Shown: piece after piece, positions 39,449-47,086 of the stretch | Numbering within the stretch: position 1 is the first letter of the stretch | Layout: every line of letters begins with the position of its first letter | Translations under genes and position numbers: made by a program | The notes under the pieces: generated by a model | What the model saw: only the letters and a program-made list of their open reading frames with translations | The model's database searches: none | What the model was told of the DNA's origin: nothing | Assembly: GCA_002070215.1 (NCBI GenBank) | Contig: MWCV01000012.1 | Span: 1 to 64,000 of the forward strand | DNA: 64,000 nt | From: Chloroflexi bacterium ADurb.Bin180 | GTDB taxonomy: Bacteria > Chloroflexota > Anaerolineae > UBA2200 | Direction: 5' to 3'

Positions 39449-39500
39449 TTGACAAATCCCCAAGACATGCTAATATATGAATACTTGCTCAATTATTCAC
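39449..39500 (+). promoter_or_regulatory. Promoter with ArsR/SmtB-type operator for the metal efflux operon
   Basis: A perfect TTGACA -35 (39449-39454) and TAATAT -10 (39471-39476, 16-bp spacer) are followed by an imperfect 12-2-12-like inverted repeat centred on TGAATA (39478-39483) and TATTCA (39494-39499). The repeat overlaps the transcription start, typical of ArsR/SmtB metal-sensing repressor sites. Confidence 0.75.
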
Positions 39501-39513
39501 CAGGTGAAGATCT

Positions 39514-39894
39514 ATGACCGAGGCCGATCTCGACCATTGTGAAGTGGAGGCCATCCATCCGTCCGTGGTTCGCCAGGCCCAAGAGCAAATGCTCGATGAG
39601 CCGACGGCCACCCGCTTGGCCGAGCTCTTTCAGGCGCTGGGCGATCCCACCCGCGTGCGCGTCCTTTCGGCGCTCTGCGTGGGCGAACTGTGCGTGTGCG
39701 ACCTGGCCGCAACCCTCGCGATGAGCCAGTCCGCCATCTCGCACCAGTTGCGAGTCCTGCGGCAGCTCAGGCTGGTCAAGCGGCGCAAGATGGGGCAGAT
39801 GGTCTTTTATTCGTTGGACGACGAACATGTGTCGTCTCTGTTCAGTGAAGGCCTCGATCACGTCCGGCACCCACCGGCGGTGAGCGCGTGCTGA
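39514..39894 (+). CDS. ArsR/SmtB-family metal-sensing repressor
   Basis: A 126-residue winged-helix repressor: the sequence GDPTRVRVLSAL, the ELCVCDLA metal-binding motif in helix alpha-3 and the recognition helix SQSAISHQLRVLRQLRLV are all standard. The ELCVCD Cys pair suggests sensing of Cd, Pb or Zn as in CadC-type members, and additional His/Glu/Cys residues at the N-terminus (DHCEVEAIHP) may form the second part of the site. It is encoded before the P1B ATPase and likely represses both; metal binding would release it. The very regular operator overlaps its promoter. Confidence 0.92.
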   Translation: MTEADLDHCEVEAIHPSVVRQAQEQMLDEPTATRLAELFQALGDPTRVRVLSALCVGELCVCDLAATLAMSQSAISHQLRVLRQLRLVKRRKMGQMVFYSLDDEHVSSLFSEGLDHVRHPPAVSAC

Positions 39895-39928
39895 GCTTGC
39901 CGGAGTCTGCTCGTTGCGAGAGAAAGAA

Positions 39929-42304
39929 ATGACACAACACATCACTCTTCCCATCAAAGGTTTGGACTGCGCAGACTGCGCCAGGGCGCTCGAAGGCGGT
40001 GTCGCCCAGCTTGAAGGTGTGGTGCATCCTGTCCTCAACTTTGCCTCCTCATCGCTGGCCGTAGAGTACGACCCGGCCCGCGTCTCTCTGGGCAGCGTGA
40101 TGAAGCGGATCAAAGAGCTCGGCTACGACGTTGCGGGCGAAACCCTGACCTTTCAACTGGAAGGCCTCGACTGCGCAGACTGTGCTGCCAAGCTGCAGCA
40201 AGCCGCAGCGAACGTTCCCGGTGTGCTCAGCGCCCAGGTCAACTTTGTCACCGCCGAGATGCACTTGCTTGTTCTACCCCGTCAGGCAGTGGAGCAGGCC
40301 GTCTTCGGGCTTGCGTCAGAGATGGGCTATCGGGTCCGCACAGCCGCCGAGACTGACAGGCTAACGCGTGACGAGCCCAGGTCGAACTGGCGCATCTGGC
40401 TGTACGAACGGAGACGAACGGTCCTGACGGTGCTATCAGGCTCGTTCCTTGTATTGGCGCTCGTGGCCGGGCGCCTGGATTGGAACCCAATCCTGGTCAG
40501 CGGTCTCTTCGCTCTGGCCATGTTGTGTGGTGGTGTCTACATCGCCCGCAGCGGATGGGCGGCCCTCAGGACCACGCACACCCTCGACATGAACATGCTG
40601 ATGACCATTGCTGCCATCGGCGCAGCGGCCATTGGCGAGTGGGCCGAGGGTGCCTCAGCGATGTTCCTGTTCTCGCTGGGCAACACGCTCGAAGCGATGA
40701 CTATGGACCGGGCCAGAAGTGCCATCCGCAGGTTGATTGCCCTGTCTCCCCGAGAGGCTACGAGGGTACACGGCGACCACGCTGACCGGGTTCCGGTCGA
40801 GCAGCTTGCGGTGGGCGACCTGATCGAGGTCAAGCCCGGAGAGCGCGTGGCGATGGACGGAGCCATCGAACAGGGCCGCTCTTCGGTCGACCAGTCCCCC
40901 GTCACTGGCGAGTCGGTGCCCGTCGATGTGCAGCCCGGGTCGCCCGTCTATGCTGGCTCGATCAACGGGCAGGGTGCCCTGCTGGTTCGAGTGACCAGAC
41001 TGGCCAGCGACAACACGCTCTCGCGCATCGTGCAGATGGTCCAAGAGGCGCAGGGCAGACGAGCGCCGGCACAGCGCTTTGTTGATACCTTTGCCCGCTA
41101 CTACACACCTGCGGTGATCGCCCTGGCGGCAGGGGTCGCCGTCCTGCCTCCACTGATATCCGGTGCGCCCTTCCTGACCTGGCTCTACCGCGCACTGGTG
41201 CTCCTGGTGATCTCGTGCCCGTGTGCGCTGGTCATATCAACTCCTGTAGCCATCGTCAGTGCCATCTCGAGCGCTGCTCGTAAGGGCGTGCTGGTCAAAG
41301 GCGGAATGTACCTCGAATCCATCGCCAAGGTGCGCGCCGTGGCCTTTGACAAGACCGGCACGCTGACCGAAGGCAGGCCGGCGGTCGTCGATATCGTGCC
41401 TCTGGGCAGCGTACCTTCCCTCCCGGGGCTGGCTCAAGAACCGACAAACCCCGCCGACCGGGTGCTCACGGTAGCGGCGGCCATCGATGTGCATTCGCAA
41501 CATCCCGTGGCCAGAGCCATCCAGGCGGAGGCCCGCACCAGGGGGCTTGCTCTTCCTCAGACCAGTGAGTACCAGCAACTGGTCGGCTTTGGCGGTCAGG
41601 CGCGCTTTGACGGCAGCATCTACTACATCGGCAACCATGCCCTGTTCACCGACCGAGTTCCTCACGCCGAGGAAGTGTGCGGTTTGGTAGAAAAGCTCGA
41701 GGCGGAGGGCAAGACCGTTGTGCTAGTTGGGTCTCCGGACGGTGTGCTGGGTGTCATCAGCGTTGCCGACCGAGTACGGCCGTCCAGCCCGGCAGTGCTG
41801 AAAGAGCTGAAGCATTTGGGTGTGAGCCACACGGTGCTTCTGACCGGCGACAACCAGCGCACAGCTCAGGCGATCGGTCGGGCAGTCGGCGTGGATGAGA
41901 TCCGTGCCGGGTTGATGCCTCAGGACAAGGTCGAGGCAGTGGAGCAGGTTCTGAAGGACTATGGCAGCACGGTGATGGTGGGCGACGGAGTGAACGACGC
42001 CCCGGCCATGGCCAGGGCCTCGGTGGGCGTGGCGATGGGTGCGGCCGGCACCGACGCCGCACTGGAGACGGCGGACATCGTGCTGATGTCCGACGACCTG
42101 ACCCGGGTGCCCTACGTCATGCGATTGGGCAGGAGCACCATCCGCCACATTCAGCAGAACATCGCCCTATCACTGCTGATCAAGGGTGTGTTCCTTGCCC
42201 TCGCCCTGATGGGCAGGGCGACCCTGTGGATGGCTGTGTTCGCTGATATGGGCACGTCGTTGATCGTCACCCTGAACGGCATGCGACTGCTCCGCGCAAA
42301 GTAG
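39929..42304 (+). CDS. P1B-type heavy-metal efflux ATPase (Zn/Cd/Pb type)
   Basis: A 791-residue membrane ATPase that exports divalent soft metals. Two N-terminal heavy-metal-associated domains each carry CADC (Cys14/17 and Cys82/85), followed by about eight membrane helices. The transport motif is CPC (about 430-432), the phosphorylated Asp lies in DKTGTLTEG (about 474), and TGES, HP and GDGVNDAPA are present. The last helix has ADMGTSLIVTLN, whose Asp marks the ZntA/CadA subgroup for Zn, Cd and Pb. ATG 39929 follows GAGAGAAAGAA; a TTG 15 bp earlier is possible. Controlled by the ArsR-type repressor. Confidence 0.94.
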   Translation: MTQHITLPIKGLDCADCARALEGGVAQLEGVVHPVLNFASSSLAVEYDPARVSLGSVMKRIKELGYDVAGETLTFQLEGLDCADCAAKLQQAAANVPGVLSAQVNFVTAEMHLLVLPRQAVEQAVFGLASEMGYRVRTAAETDRLTRDEPRSNWRIWLYERRRTVLTVLSGSFLVLALVAGRLDWNPILVSGLFALAMLCGGVYIARSGWAALRTTHTLDMNMLMTIAAIGAAAIGEWAEGASAMFLFSLGNTLEAMTMDRARSAIRRLIALSPREATRVHGDHADRVPVEQLAVGDLIEVKPGERVAMDGAIEQGRSSVDQSPVTGESVPVDVQPGSPVYAGSINGQGALLVRVTRLASDNTLSRIVQMVQEAQGRRAPAQRFVDTFARYYTPAVIALAAGVAVLPPLISGAPFLTWLYRALVLLVISCPCALVISTPVAIVSAISSAARKGVLVKGGMYLESIAKVRAVAFDKTGTLTEGRPAVVDIVPLGSVPSLPGLAQEPTNPADRVLTVAAAIDVHSQHPVARAIQAEARTRGLALPQTSEYQQLVGFGGQARFDGSIYYIGNHALFTDRVPHAEEVCGLVEKLEAEGKTVVLVGSPDGVLGVISVADRVRPSSPAVLKELKHLGVSHTVLLTGDNQRTAQAIGRAVGVDEIRAGLMPQDKVEAVEQVLKDYGSTVMVGDGVNDAPAMARASVGVAMGAAGTDAALETADIVLMSDDLTRVPYVMRLGRSTIRHIQQNIALSLLIKGVFLALALMGRATLWMAVFADMGTSLIVTLNGMRLLRAK

Positions 42305-42328
42305 AGTCTGCATCTATCTGCCCTAGTC

Positions 42329-43201
42329 TCAGGTCACATCGGCCAGGGACCAGGGCAGCACATCCGGGGGTCGACCAGTAACCTTGATCTGCTCGCAAAG
42401 GCGGGCAACCGGTGCCGACTCCAGACCACAGGCGGCTTGCGCGAGCTCATCAAGCAGGCGCCGGTCGCGCTCCGTCACTTGTGCTTCGTCTGCCAGCGGA
42501 ATGCCCATGGCCACCCAGGACAGGCCTTCGTGCTTGGTCAGCGCAAATGCGTCGCGCAGCAGAACGTGGCGCAGGTAGCCCCATCCTCGCCAGCGTAGAA
42601 AGCCGAACTGCTCCGCAGCGAGATGGCCCATCCGGCACGATAGCCACGCTTCAGCGCCGGTGCGGTAGTCTTCCGTAGGTACGTCGTTGGGATCAAAAGA
42701 GATCGCATAGCCAGCGCGCTGGACCGAATCAAGCTGGGCGTCCACTCTGTGCCAGCGAGCGCTCTCTGGGGACCAGACCTCGCAAAGCCAGTGATCGACC
42801 CACATAGTCTGGTTCAGATAGCGAGCAAAACCAGCGCGTGGCCTCGCCGGGCGGCCCTGATAGCGGAGAATCGCGCAGAGCAGGACGGCATAGTCGTGGC
42901 AGGTAGTGACCACACGTCGCCCAGGCGGCCGCGGCTCGGTCAGCGGACGCGAGTCGAGGTCGAATGCCCTCGCCAGTATGCCCCGAGCATCGCCAATCTC
43001 GACCTCGCCCCGGCGCTCCGCTGGAATCTGAGCGCCATAGCGCCAGGTCTCAAGCACGTGGATGAGCGTATGTTGCAGCGTGGCCGTCAGGAGGCCCGTA
43101 TCTCGAGGCAGCCCATCCAGGCAAGACGAGAACTCTCCGGGAGCACTGTGGTCTCCAGAACAGGAGTAATAGGCCAGAGTTTCGAGGCTGGGTGTGGTCA
43201 C
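42329..43201 (-). CDS. Transglutaminase-like domain protein
   Basis: A 290-residue protein with the Cys-His-Asp triad of transglutaminase-like proteases: TTCHDYAVLLC (Cys), WVDHWLCEVW (His) and HRVDAQLD (Asp). The family includes peptidases and peptidoglycan- or protein-processing enzymes. There is no obvious signal peptide, so it is probably cytosolic. GTG 43201 is selected because GAGGAG lies upstream and the promoter starts transcription about 25 nt before it; the longer frame to 43234 crosses the -10 region. It converges with the P1B ATPase gene. Confidence 0.82.
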   Translation of the reverse strand: MTTPSLETLAYYSCSGDHSAPGEFSSCLDGLPRDTGLLTATLQHTLIHVLETWRYGAQIPAERRGEVEIGDARGILARAFDLDSRPLTEPRPPGRRVVTTCHDYAVLLCAILRYQGRPARPRAGFARYLNQTMWVDHWLCEVWSPESARWHRVDAQLDSVQRAGYAISFDPNDVPTEDYRTGAEAWLSCRMGHLAAEQFGFLRWRGWGYLRHVLLRDAFALTKHEGLSWVAMGIPLADEAQVTERDRRLLDELAQAACGLESAPVARLCEQIKVTGRPPDVLPWSLADVT

Positions 43202-43232
43202 GTGGCCGCTCCTCGCGACTGTCCATCGAGCC

Positions 43233-43261
43233 ATTCTAGCCTGCTCTCACGGCAGCGACAA
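43233..43261 (-). promoter_or_regulatory. Promoter of the transglutaminase-like gene
   Basis: Minus-strand TTGTCG (43261-43256), 17-bp spacer and TAGAAT (43238-43233), starting near 43226. Confidence 0.6.
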
Positions 43262-43281
43262 GCGGGGGCGCCGCTCTCGCT

Positions 43282-43310
43282 TTGACGCGCGTGCGCCCCC
43301 TGAGTACAAT
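43282..43310 (+). promoter_or_regulatory. Promoter of the MgtC-like gene
   Basis: TTGACG (43282-43287), 17-bp spacer and TACAAT (43305-43310), starting near 43317 and about 33 nt before the ATG. Divergent to the preceding promoter. Confidence 0.68.
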
Positions 43311-43349
43311 CCTTGACCAAGAGCATGGATCTCAGCGCGGAGGTTCAGG

Positions 43350-43838
43350 ATGTCACCCCTTGAGTGGACCCTCTTCTTCAAGGCCGCGACTGCTGCTGCG
43401 GCTGGCTTCGCCATCGGTCGAGAACGTGAGGCCCACGGCTCGCCCGCCGGTGACCGGACACTAGCCCTGGTGGCTCTTGGGGCGGCGGCGCTGACGGGGC
43501 TGGGCATGTTCGCCTTCCCCGACCACGTGGCCCGCATCATTGCCGGCGTGATCACCGGAGTTGGCTTTCTTGGCACGGGTGTGATCATGCGCGATGGCAG
43601 CGGGGTGGTTCGTGGTCTTACCAGCGCCGCCTGCATTTGGACCGTAGCCGCGGTCGGGGTAGTCATCGGCGCAGGGCATTACTGGCTCGGCCTGGCATTG
43701 GCCGGGTTGGTCATGCTCCTCCTGCTGTGCGACAGGTTACCCATGACAAAGCCAGCGGATCCGGCACACCAGCCAGAGTTCCGCGGGCGACAAGATGCTC
43801 TCTCACCGAGCGATCAGTCCCCGCCGGCAACGGGTTGA
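43350..43838 (+). CDS. MgtC/SapB-family membrane protein
   Basis: A 162-residue integral membrane protein with four helices. The family core is present: AIGREREAHGSPAGDRTLALVALGAAA and RIIAGVITGVGFLGTGVIMRDG, followed by VRGLTSAACIWTVAAVGVVIGAG. MgtC-type proteins affect magnesium homeostasis and ATP synthase activity in pathogens; in environmental bacteria the role is unclear. The long C-terminal cytoplasmic domain of Salmonella MgtC is lacking. The ATG has a GGAGG site. No magnesium riboswitch is seen upstream. Confidence 0.88.
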   Translation: MSPLEWTLFFKAATAAAAGFAIGREREAHGSPAGDRTLALVALGAAALTGLGMFAFPDHVARIIAGVITGVGFLGTGVIMRDGSGVVRGLTSAACIWTVAAVGVVIGAGHYWLGLALAGLVMLLLLCDRLPMTKPADPAHQPEFRGRQDALSPSDQSPPATG

Positions 43839-43916
43839 CGATCAAGTCGAATTGGAACCAAGTTCCGCTGTCTGGGTGCTCGGCGTCCACACCATTCCTA
43901 GTCCGCGAGGTTAACC

Positions 43917-44486
43917 ATGAACCAGATTGCGCAACGATTCACGCGCGTACCTACTCGCTTTGGCGAGCTAGTGCTCCTCTGGACGCCAGAGTCCCACCGG
44001 CCGCTCGTGCGGGAGATACTGCTGCCGACTCCTCGAGCAGCCGCCCTGGCTCTGCAGCTAGGCCCCGAGTGCGAGAGCGGACCTGGCGAACACCCGGACC
44101 TTTTCCGCCTCGTAGAACAGCTTGCGGCGTTCTGCGCTGGGGTGCCGGTTGATTTCTCGTTGGACAACCTGGACCTGACGCAGTGCCGACCATTCCACAA
44201 GCGGGTATTGTTAGCCGATTTCGCCATCCCTCGCGGCTCCGTGACCACCTATGGTCTCTTGGCCCGTTATGTGGGCGCGCCGGGGGCAGCGCGTGCGGTA
44301 GGCTCCGCTATGGCCAACAATCCGTTTCCCCTGGTGATCCCCTGCCACAGGACTATCGGCTCGGACGGTCGCCTCCGCGGATTTGGCGGCGGGCTACCGA
44401 TGAAACGATCGTTGCTCGAAATGGAGGGTATCGAGCTAAGCCCTGCTGGACGAGTGGTCAACCCCAGGTGGTACTACCTTGGCTGA
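43917..44486 (+). CDS. ogt: Methylated-DNA--protein-cysteine S-methyltransferase
   Basis: A 189-residue O6-alkylguanine-DNA alkyltransferase that repairs alkylated guanine and thymine by moving the alkyl group to its own Cys. The active-site motif VIPCHRTIG is intact, preceded by PRGSVTTYGLLARYVG, ARAVGSAMANNP (the Arg finger and helix-turn-helix) and followed by LRGFGGGLPMKR. The first 85 residues form the usual N-terminal domain, without the Ada regulatory part. The start follows GAGG. The next gene begins 51 bp later in the same direction, with its own ribosome site. Confidence 0.92.
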   Translation: MNQIAQRFTRVPTRFGELVLLWTPESHRPLVREILLPTPRAAALALQLGPECESGPGEHPDLFRLVEQLAAFCAGVPVDFSLDNLDLTQCRPFHKRVLLADFAIPRGSVTTYGLLARYVGAPGAARAVGSAMANNPFPLVIPCHRTIGSDGRLRGFGGGLPMKRSLLEMEGIELSPAGRVVNPRWYYLG

Positions 44487-44537
44487 CCGGCTCACTCCGG
44501 CGCCACAAAGCGGCCAACACTGGCCTCGGAGGCAGGG

Positions 44538-45680
44538 ATGAGAGTGTGTGTCCTTGGCGCGGGCATGGTGGGCAGCGCGATCATTGCCGACCTGGCGCAG
44601 GATAAGAACCTTGAGGTTTTGGCGATTGATCGAGATCAGGCCGCGCTGGACCGAGTACGGCAGCGAGCACCCCTGCTGAGTCGGGCAGTCCAGGCAGACC
44701 TTGGCCAGGTGGGCGACGTGCCCACACTGGTCAAGGACGCGGACCTCGTGGTCTCGGCCGTACCGGGCCATCTGGGGACCCGCACCCTGGAGGCCGTCAT
44801 CCGGGCTGGCAAGAACGTGGTCGACATCTCCTTCAGTCCCGAGGATCCCTTCCTTCTTGATGATCTCGCCTGCACGCTTGGTGTCACCGCGGTCGTGGAT
44901 TGCGGCGTAGCTCCGGGCCTGTGCAACATCATCGCCGGTTACGTCTCTGGCCAGCTAGAGGTCACTGACCGTTATGAGTGTTATGTGGGGGGTCTGCCCG
45001 AGGTCCGGGTGAAGCCATACGAATACCGGGTCGTCTTTTCGGCGGTGGACGTATTGGAGGAGTACACTCGGCCCGCGCGATTCAGAGAGAACGGCCAGCC
45101 GGTCACGCGTCCCGCTCTCTCCGACGTCGAGCAGCTCGACATGCCTGGCGTGGGCACGCTCGAGGCCTTTAACACGGACGGCCTGCGTTCACTGCTGCAC
45201 ACTCTCCCTATCCCCACCATGCGGGAGAAAACGCTGCGTTACCCGGGCCATGCCGCGCTGATGCAGGTCCTGCGCGACAGCGGCTTCTTCAGCACCACAC
45301 CCGTTGAGCTCCGCGGCGCGAGCGTGGCGCCGATGGATCTGACGTCCCGTCTGCTGTTCCACCAGTGGCGAATGCCGGCGGGAGAACGCGACCTCACCGT
45401 CATGCTCGTCCGGCTGGATGGCCAGGCCAGCGGCCGCCGCGTTCGGCGCGAGTTCTACCTGCTCGACCGTTTTGACGATGCCAGTCAGACCACGTCGATG
45501 GCCCGCACCACGGGCTACACCTGCTCCCTGGTAGCGCGTCTGGTGCTTTGCGGCCAGTTCGCACGGCGCGGCATCTGCCCTCCCGAATTCATCGGACAGA
45601 CGCCCGGTTGCTTTGACTGGCTCAGGCAGGAGTACGAGAAGCGCGGCATCTGGTTGACCGAGTCAACCCGCCAGCTCTAG
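44538..45680 (+). CDS. Saccharopine dehydrogenase-family NAD(P)-dependent enzyme
   Basis: A 380-residue oxidoreductase with an N-terminal Rossmann fold (VCVLGAGMVGSAI, dinucleotide-binding G-x-G-x-x-G) followed by ADLVVSAVPG and the C-terminal saccharopine-dehydrogenase-like domain beginning VVDCGVAPGLCNIIAGY. The closest functional relatives by motif are lysine 6-dehydrogenase and carboxynorspermidine-type reductases, so an amine or amino-acid substrate is likely; I cannot name it. The length is normal. ATG 44538 follows GGAGG. It may be co-transcribed with ogt. Confidence 0.85.
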   Translation: MRVCVLGAGMVGSAIIADLAQDKNLEVLAIDRDQAALDRVRQRAPLLSRAVQADLGQVGDVPTLVKDADLVVSAVPGHLGTRTLEAVIRAGKNVVDISFSPEDPFLLDDLACTLGVTAVVDCGVAPGLCNIIAGYVSGQLEVTDRYECYVGGLPEVRVKPYEYRVVFSAVDVLEEYTRPARFRENGQPVTRPALSDVEQLDMPGVGTLEAFNTDGLRSLLHTLPIPTMREKTLRYPGHAALMQVLRDSGFFSTTPVELRGASVAPMDLTSRLLFHQWRMPAGERDLTVMLVRLDGQASGRRVRREFYLLDRFDDASQTTSMARTTGYTCSLVARLVLCGQFARRGICPPEFIGQTPGCFDWLRQEYEKRGIWLTESTRQL

Positions 45681-45704
45681 CAGCACCGCTGCGCTCGTCT
45701 CCGG

Positions 45705-46508
45705 CTAGGTGGCAAAGAGCAAAAAGCGCAGCACCTCAAAGTAGTTCTCGTGAGCATACTCGACCATTGCTTCGTCCATCTGCCTCGCGCCAGGATAGAA
45801 CCCCATCTGGTGCGCCCGAGATGCCTGCTTGTAGCGCACCTGCATCACGAACCGCTGCGGAACAGGAAGCCGACACAGGGACAGGTCACCTTTGAGCGCC
45901 AGGGCGACCCCCTCCCTGATCCGCCCCACGGCGACCTCGGGGTGCAGGTTCACCGTTGCCTCACCGATGCCTTCCTTCACCGGCACTGTCGTGATGTGCG
46001 AGTTGAGCAACGCCGCCTCGTCGCATAGTCCCTTGTCGCCCGAGAGAAATGCAACCGGTATACCCAGAGAGGCCGCAACATAGGAGTGCAACGTGAACTC
46101 GGACGCCGGATGCCCGTTGAGTGTCAGCAGAGCGATCTGCCCGGACATGGTGTGTGCCAGCGGATTGGTTGCTGCCCCGGCCCGAGAATGGTAGCCAACC
46201 ATCACCACGGCCGAGAAAGACTCGTTCAGCTCCTGAACCATGCTGAACGGGTGCCCCGTCCAGCCACGGACCAGCCGCACCTCGCGCGGCAGCCGCGCGG
46301 CAATAATGTTGCGCCCTGTATCGTGCGAGTCCTTGACCCACACGTCCTGCGCTCCCGCCGACAGCGCCCCCTCGCAGGCAGCAGCAACCTCGGCTGTCAT
46401 CTGCTCCCGAGCGGCCTTGCTTTCCTCCTTCTGCAGGTCCGTTTCGTCCCAGTGTGTGACGCCGGTAATGCCTTCAATGTCTGCACTTATGTAGACTTTC
46501 ACCATCAC
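45705..46508 (-). CDS. M55-family D-aminopeptidase (DppA-like)
   Basis: A 267-residue zinc peptidase of family M55. The metal-binding N-terminus SADIEGITGV (Asp and Glu ligands), WVKDSHDTGRN and the conserved VVMVGYHSRAG and LAHTMSG motifs are present. DppA-type enzymes hydrolyse D-Ala-D-Ala or related D-amino peptides and assemble as decamers; here use on peptidoglycan-derived peptides is inferred. No signal peptide is present. Start choice is uncertain within three codons (GTG 46508, ATG 46505, GTG 46502), all close behind GAGGGG. It converges on the dehydrogenase gene. Confidence 0.9.
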   Translation of the reverse strand: MMVKVYISADIEGITGVTHWDETDLQKEESKAAREQMTAEVAAACEGALSAGAQDVWVKDSHDTGRNIIAARLPREVRLVRGWTGHPFSMVQELNESFSAVVMVGYHSRAGAATNPLAHTMSGQIALLTLNGHPASEFTLHSYVAASLGIPVAFLSGDKGLCDEAALLNSHITTVPVKEGIGEATVNLHPEVAVGRIREGVALALKGDLSLCRLPVPQRFVMQVRYKQASRAHQMGFYPGARQMDEAMVEYAHENYFEVLRFLLFAT

Positions 46509-46567
46509 CCCTCGACCAGCTTGATTGTCTGGTGCCGGCGAGCCGCGGCAAGACTCAGCCGCACGCC

Positions 46568-46993
46568 TTACTCCGCCCGGTCACCACGCTCAAGAACGAT
46601 GGTCTGGCCATCGGTTCGCACCAGTTCCAGCCTATCCTCCTCGAGTCGGTACGTCTTGACTTCAGCCAGAGTGGCCAGGAATGCTCCTTGCTGCTTCATC
46701 ACCCCCGGCTCCTGGCAGGCCATCTTGGTGGCAGCCAGCTGCGCCACGTCGATCCGGCTGCCGGAGACGCTGTAAGAGCCAAAGTACGTATTACACCCCG
46801 AAGACCCTCTCACCTGGCCATTTTCAAAGGAAAGAGTCAACCTAGTGCCGGCCACGGCCTTCTGCCCGAGGCATTCCGTCACCACCCACAGGGTCCCCTT
46901 CAGCGGATCGGATGGCGCCTCGCGCCGGCATGCGATGATGGTCAAGAGCAGCAAGCCTCGCAAGAACAATAGGTAGCGGCGCTTCTTCTCCAC
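46568..46993 (-). CDS. META-domain lipoprotein
   Basis: A 141-residue exported protein: basic N-terminus, hydrophobic core and a lipobox-like IIAC, then a META/HslJ domain with GTLWVVTECLGQ and the hallmark GSSGCNTYFGSYSV. META-domain proteins are surface or periplasmic and in E. coli HslJ is linked to stress and novobiocin resistance; the molecular role is unknown. GTG 46993 is chosen because AAGGAGG lies five nt upstream; the frame to 47041 adds 16 residues without a signal-peptide shape. Located 59 bp upstream of the M55 gene and probably co-transcribed with it. Confidence 0.82.
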   Translation of the reverse strand: MEKKRRYLLFLRGLLLLTIIACRREAPSDPLKGTLWVVTECLGQKAVAGTRLTLSFENGQVRGSSGCNTYFGSYSVSGSRIDVAQLAATKMACQEPGVMKQQGAFLATLAEVKTYRLEEDRLELVRTDGQTIVLERGDRAE

Positions 46994-47086
46994 AGGACCT
47001 CCTTCCGCACCCCGTCTCGCCAACAGGACGCCCAGACGCACCTGTGGTGTACGCCGTTGGGCGGCGATGCGAGGCCTGTCAGGCGA

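Noticed and set aside
42837-43200. Plus-strand frame overlapping the transglutaminase-like gene
   Set aside because: The minus-strand protein has the full Cys-His-Asp triad; the overlapping frame has no recognisable features.
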